From positions 1 through 9,043 of the forward strand of contig JADFVM010000174.1 in assembly GCA_015222555.1 (NCBI GenBank): a DNA stretch of 9,043 nucleotides. Reading direction: 5' to 3'. Below the pieces are notes generated by a model. The model saw only the letters and a list, made by a program, of their open reading frames with translations, was not told where the DNA came from and ran no database searches. A program made the position numbers and the translations under genes. Below are positions 6,107 to 9,043 of this stretch, one piece after another; the stretch's first letter is position 1; every line of letters starts with the position of its first letter. The DNA is from Pseudomonadota bacterium. GTDB lineage: Bacteria > Desulfobacterota > JADFVX01.

Positions 6107-7819
6107 ATGGATGAAATGCAGGAAATCATCCAGGATTTTATCATAGAGACTAAGGAACTGATCGAGAATCTTGATCAGGATCTGGTGGCGCTTGAAAAAA
6201 TCGGGACCGATGAAGACAGTAAAGAGCTTCTAAATTCAATTTTCAGGGCGGCACATACCATAAAAGGGGCCTCCGGTTTTCTGGGTTTTACCCAACTGGT
6301 CGATACTTGCCACAAGACTGAAAATCTCTTGAACAAGCTAAGACATGGTGAAAAAGAGGTTACGCCTGTTGTGATGGATGTCATCCTGGATGCGGTTGAT
6401 ATCATAAAAATATTACTTTCAAAGGTAGAAAATAAAGATGAGGACGAATATCCTCTGGAAGAGATTCTTGCAAAACTGGATGACATTCTTGAGGCAAAGG
6501 AGGATGTCCAGCCGGAAAAAGCACCCCCTGTAATGGACAAAAAAGAGGAGGAAATCACATCACCTCAGGAACCTGAAGAACAGGTTGTACAAAAAAAAGA
6601 GGTTAAAGGTGACAAGACTATAAGGATTGATACGGACAGGCTTGATGACGTAATGAATCTGGTCGGAGAACTGGTTCTTGAAAGGAATAGACTGTTACGG
6701 ATTGTAAAAGGATTAGAAGAAAAGTACGAAGATGATGATGATGTCCTGCCTCTTTCTGAAAATGGCGCAAGGATGGATCTCCTGACGACAGACCTTCAAA
6801 TGGCCGTAATGAAAACTCGAATGCAGCCTGTAAAGAAAGTTTTCAGTAAATTCCCTAGAATGGTTCGAGACTTTGCGCGTTCCAGCGGAAAAGAGATAGA
6901 ACTTCAAATGGAAGGGGAAGAGACTGAACTTGATAAGTCTGTTATAGAAGAGATCGGTGATCCCATGGTTCACCTCATCCGTAATTCCGTAGACCATGGT
7001 ATAGAACCACCCGATGAAAGGGAAAAAAATGGCAAGAGCAGACAGGGAAGGGTTACTCTTTCAGCCTATCATGAAGGGGATAATATTGTCATAGAAATTG
7101 AGGATGATGGCCGAGGTATTGATAGTGAAAAGATTAAATTGAAGGCTGTTGAAAAAGGGCTCATAGGCAAGCCTGAAGCAGAGCTGATGTCAAAAAAGGA
7201 GGCTCTCAATCTCATTTTTGCGCCCGGTTTCAGTACGGCGGAGAAGGTAACCGATATATCGGGGCGTGGTGTGGGCATGGATGTGGTAAAGACCAATATT
7301 TCAAACCTGAATGGCATAGTCGATATCGAGTCTGAAATAGGGAAGGGAAGCCGTTTTATCCTGAAACTGCCTCTTACGGTTGCCATTATAGATGCTTTAA
7401 TGGTAGGCGTGGGAGAAGAAATATTTGCCATGCCTCTTGCGTCTGTTATAGAAACCATAAGGGTGGCGAAAGGGGAGATTAAAACCATCAGTGACAAGGA
7501 GGTAATATCCCTGCGCGATGGAGTTCTGTCTCTTGTACGTTTGAGTAATGAATTTGACATAGAGACGTCAGAGGATCTTGACCGTTTATATGTCGTTGTC
7601 ATTGGTCTGGCCGAGAAGAGAGTCGGTGTTATCGTGGAACGCCTGTATGGTCAGGAAGAGGTTGTTATCAAACCGCTTGGGGACTATCTCAGCAATATAG
7701 ATGGTGTGTCAGGTGCAACGGTAACAGGCGATGGCAAGGTTGTTCTCATCCTTGATATAAGCATTCTAATTCAGAAACAGATTGATGCCAAAAGTCTGAT
7801 GACTAATTCTATCCTTTAG
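6107..7819 (+). CDS. cheA: CheA, chemotaxis histidine kinase lacking a P2 domain
   Basis: This cytoplasmic kinase autophosphorylates under receptor control and passes phosphate to CheY and CheB. It has 570 residues, against about 650 for the enteric protein. Domains in order: P1 HPt (1-128) with phospho-histidine H50 in FRAAHTIKGASGFLG; an acidic, proline-containing linker (about 129-168); P3 dimerisation (170-262) with DDVMNLVGELVLERNRL; P4 ATPase with N box HLIRNSVDHGIE (289-300), G1 DDGRGID (333-339) and G2 GRGVGMD (386-392); and the CheW-like P5 regulatory domain (about 428-560). The linker between P1 and P3 is too short for a P2 CheY/CheB-docking domain. ATG 6107 is chosen over GTG 6098 because AGGAG at 6094-6098 sits eight bases before it. 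It lies 51 bases after the CheW-CheZ gene and 63 before cheB. Confidence 0.97.
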   Translation: MDEMQEIIQDFIIETKELIENLDQDLVALEKIGTDEDSKELLNSIFRAAHTIKGASGFLGFTQLVDTCHKTENLLNKLRHGEKEVTPVVMDVILDAVDIIKILLSKVENKDEDEYPLEEILAKLDDILEAKEDVQPEKAPPVMDKKEEEITSPQEPEEQVVQKKEVKGDKTIRIDTDRLDDVMNLVGELVLERNRLLRIVKGLEEKYEDDDDVLPLSENGARMDLLTTDLQMAVMKTRMQPVKKVFSKFPRMVRDFARSSGKEIELQMEGEETELDKSVIEEIGDPMVHLIRNSVDHGIEPPDEREKNGKSRQGRVTLSAYHEGDNIVIEIEDDGRGIDSEKIKLKAVEKGLIGKPEAELMSKKEALNLIFAPGFSTAEKVTDISGRGVGMDVVKTNISNLNGIVDIESEIGKGSRFILKLPLTVAIIDALMVGVGEEIFAMPLASVIETIRVAKGEIKTISDKEVISLRDGVLSLVRLSNEFDIETSEDLDRLYVVVIGLAEKRVGVIVERLYGQEEVVIKPLGDYLSNIDGVSGATVTGDGKVVLILDISILIQKQIDAKSLMTNSIL

Positions 7820-7844
7820 GCAGCAATATCTCAACTATACTATT

Positions 7845-7860
7845 TTTCAATTATTTGAAA
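7845..7860. repeat. Short A+T-rich inverted repeat between cheA and cheB
   Basis: TTTCAA (7845-7850) and TTGAAA (7855-7860) are perfectly complementary around a four-base loop, in a 63-base spacer. The stem is weak and no T-tract follows; any regulatory role is speculative. Confidence 0.25.
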
Positions 7861-7882
7861 CGATAAACACTGGAGAATTGAA

Positions 7883-8950
7883 TTGATTAATGTTCTGGTA
7901 ATAGATGACTCTGCCTTTATGAGAAAGGCCGTTTCTAAGATGGTTGAATCAGACCCTGAAATTAAAGTCATTGCCGTCGCACGAGATGGTGAAGAGGGGA
8001 TTAAACTGGTTAAGCATCTTAAACCAGACATTATTACTCTCGACATTGAAATGCCCAGGATGGGTGGTCTTGAGGCACTTCAACATATTATGGCAGAACA
8101 TCCCACACCTGTCATTATTGTCAGCTCTCTTTCAAAGGAAGGCGCCAAAGTTACTCTGGACGCAATGGATATGGGCGCAGTGGATTTCATTCCCAAGAAC
8201 CTCACCAATGCCGCCATAGACGTCATTAAAATTCAGAATGAGCTCATCGAAAAGATAAAAACCTTTGCCGGCAAACGGCTTTCAAGAGTTAAACCGAAAG
8301 ACGGAAGTGAAAAAGAAGTTGTCCAGCACCTATCCATTCCTAAGGGACTTATCCCCTTCGGTGCCCGGGCGACAATTTTAAAAACTGCTGTTGTGGCCAT
8401 AGGCACATCAACGGGGGGGCCGAAGGCTTTGCAGGATGTTCTCCCAAAGTTTCCGGCAGATTTTCCTGTGGCAATACTGGTTGTTCAGCATATGCCAAAG
8501 GCTTTTACCGGTCCTTTTGCCGAACGGCTCGATAAGGCCTGCCAAATTCATGTAAAAGAGGCTGAAGATGGTGAGCTTGTCAGGGCGAGTGTCGCATATG
8601 TCGCACCGGGCAATATTCATATGAAAGTTGTTAGAAGGAAATCCACAGAGGTAAGTATAGAACTTACAGGTGAGCCTGCCGACCTTTTATATAAACCTTC
8701 TGTCACTGTGATGATGAACTCAGTTGCAGACGTTTATCCTGGGCGGAGTGTTGCCGTAATGATGACGGGAATGGGATCTGATGGCTTGGATGGGATGAGG
8801 GCTATCAAAGAGAAACATGGAAGAACCATTGCGCAGGATGAAGCCTCCTGCGTTGTTTATGGTATGCCTAAAGCGGTTGTCGATGCAGGAATAATTGATA
8901 AGGTGGTCTCACTTGACAAGATTTCAGGTGAGGTTGCCAATATGATTTAA
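7883..8950 (+). CDS. cheB: CheB, chemoreceptor methylesterase/glutamine deamidase with receiver domain
   Basis: CheB removes methyl groups from receptor glutamates and deamidates receptor glutamines; phosphorylation by CheA activates it, giving feedback adaptation. The 355-residue product has an N-terminal receiver domain (1-125) with D8-D9, phospho-acceptor D54 in ITLDIEMPRMGGLEAL, and K105; the proline that usually follows this lysine is asparagine. After a linker (about 126-165) comes the esterase domain with the full catalytic triad: S176 in AIGTSTGGPKAL, H203 in VVQHMP, and D300 in MMTGMGSDGLDGM. The start is TTG at 7883, with GGAG at 7872-7875 seven bases upstream; no in-frame ATG is close and the protein begins exactly at the usual INVLVIDDSAFMR. 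It is the last chemotaxis gene in the window. cheD, often next to cheB, is not seen here. Confidence 0.97.
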   Translation: MINVLVIDDSAFMRKAVSKMVESDPEIKVIAVARDGEEGIKLVKHLKPDIITLDIEMPRMGGLEALQHIMAEHPTPVIIVSSLSKEGAKVTLDAMDMGAVDFIPKNLTNAAIDVIKIQNELIEKIKTFAGKRLSRVKPKDGSEKEVVQHLSIPKGLIPFGARATILKTAVVAIGTSTGGPKALQDVLPKFPADFPVAILVVQHMPKAFTGPFAERLDKACQIHVKEAEDGELVRASVAYVAPGNIHMKVVRRKSTEVSIELTGEPADLLYKPSVTVMMNSVADVYPGRSVAVMMTGMGSDGLDGMRAIKEKHGRTIAQDEASCVVYGMPKAVVDAGIIDKVVSLDKISGEVANMI

Positions 8951-8964
8951 TGAGTCATAGAAAT

Positions 8965-8983
8965 CCCCGTCCTTTGGGTGGGG
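8965..8983. repeat. Hairpin 15 bases after cheB, possible operon end
   Basis: CCCCGTCC (8965-8972) pairs with GGGTGGGG (8976-8983) over a three-base loop, with two G-U wobbles in the middle. It is G+C-rich but followed by TCAGAGTT, not a T-run, so it is not a classical intrinsic terminator. GGGGTCAGAGTTAA just after it resembles the ends of palindromic repeats linked to REP-associated transposases; that is from memory and not tested. Confidence 0.4.
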
Positions 8984-9019
8984 TCAGAGTTAAGCGGCTA
9001 TGCCATAAGATTTCTTCTT

Positions 9020-9038
9020 TTCTTTGGCGGCCAAAGAA
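9020..9038. repeat. Palindromic repeat at the right edge
   Basis: TTCTTTGGC (9020-9028) and GCCAAAGAA (9030-9038) are perfect inverted arms around one central base, inside a pyrimidine-then-purine tract (9011-9043). In RNA it would form a strong stem. The element runs into the window edge, so its full extent and any mobile element beyond are unknown. Confidence 0.55.
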
Positions 9039-9043
9039 GAAGA

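Noticed and set aside
6724..6742. GATGATGATGATG run in cheA
   Set aside because: It encodes a short aspartate stretch in the P3 loop (DDDD around residues 209-212), not a regulatory repeat.
7069..7602. Long minus-strand open frame of 177 codons inside cheA
   Set aside because: It is antisense to the conserved ATPase and P5 domains, is serine-rich low-complexity in translation, and has no family motif; it reflects the codon use of cheA.

Overview
This window carries a bacterial chemotaxis signalling operon, with all genes on the + strand. It is preceded by the 3' end of an unrelated metabolic gene (a PLP-dependent aminotransferase). Moderate-to-low G+C, good Shine-Dalgarno sites, TTG starts, a CheZ-type phosphatase, and a degraded FliA sigma-28 tail next to che genes suggest a flagellated Gram-negative of the Deltaproteobacteria/Desulfobacterota type. 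That placement is inference from gene content; no rRNA or other marker is present.

Layout. Positions 1-495 hold the C-terminal part of a class I/II aminotransferase that enters from the left edge with its PLP lysine. Positions 496-849 are a non-coding junction. It contains a short palindromic repeat fragment (523-551), the remnant of a fliA/whiG-type sigma factor gene (about 553-728, mostly region 4, with a frameshift) and a very A+T-rich leader (729-849). Positions 850-2784 encode a 644-residue protein built almost entirely of HEAT repeats. Positions 2785-2940 hold what looks like a collapsed small gene whose last reading frame overlaps the next start by ATGA. Then come cheR (2941-3786), a first cheY (3798-4160), a 184-base spacer with a dyad and a possible gene remnant, a second cheY very similar in active site to the enteric protein (4345-4722), a CheW-CheZ fusion (4736-6055), cheA (6107-7819) and cheB (7883-8950). 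The right edge (8951-9043) holds two palindromic elements and no gene.

How the genes work together. CheA is the receptor-coupled histidine kinase. The CheW half of the fusion couples it to receptors, which are not encoded here. CheA phosphorylates the CheY proteins and CheB; CheR and CheB set receptor methylation; the CheZ half of the fusion dephosphorylates CheY. The most unusual points are the physical fusion of the coupling protein CheW to the phosphatase CheZ, a CheA that lacks an obvious P2 docking domain, and the long HEAT-repeat protein leading the cluster. Several decayed pieces (fliA tail, the 2797-2944 stretch, the 4175-4351 frame) show that the locus has been rearranged. No cheD, receptor gene or flagellar structural gene lies inside the window.
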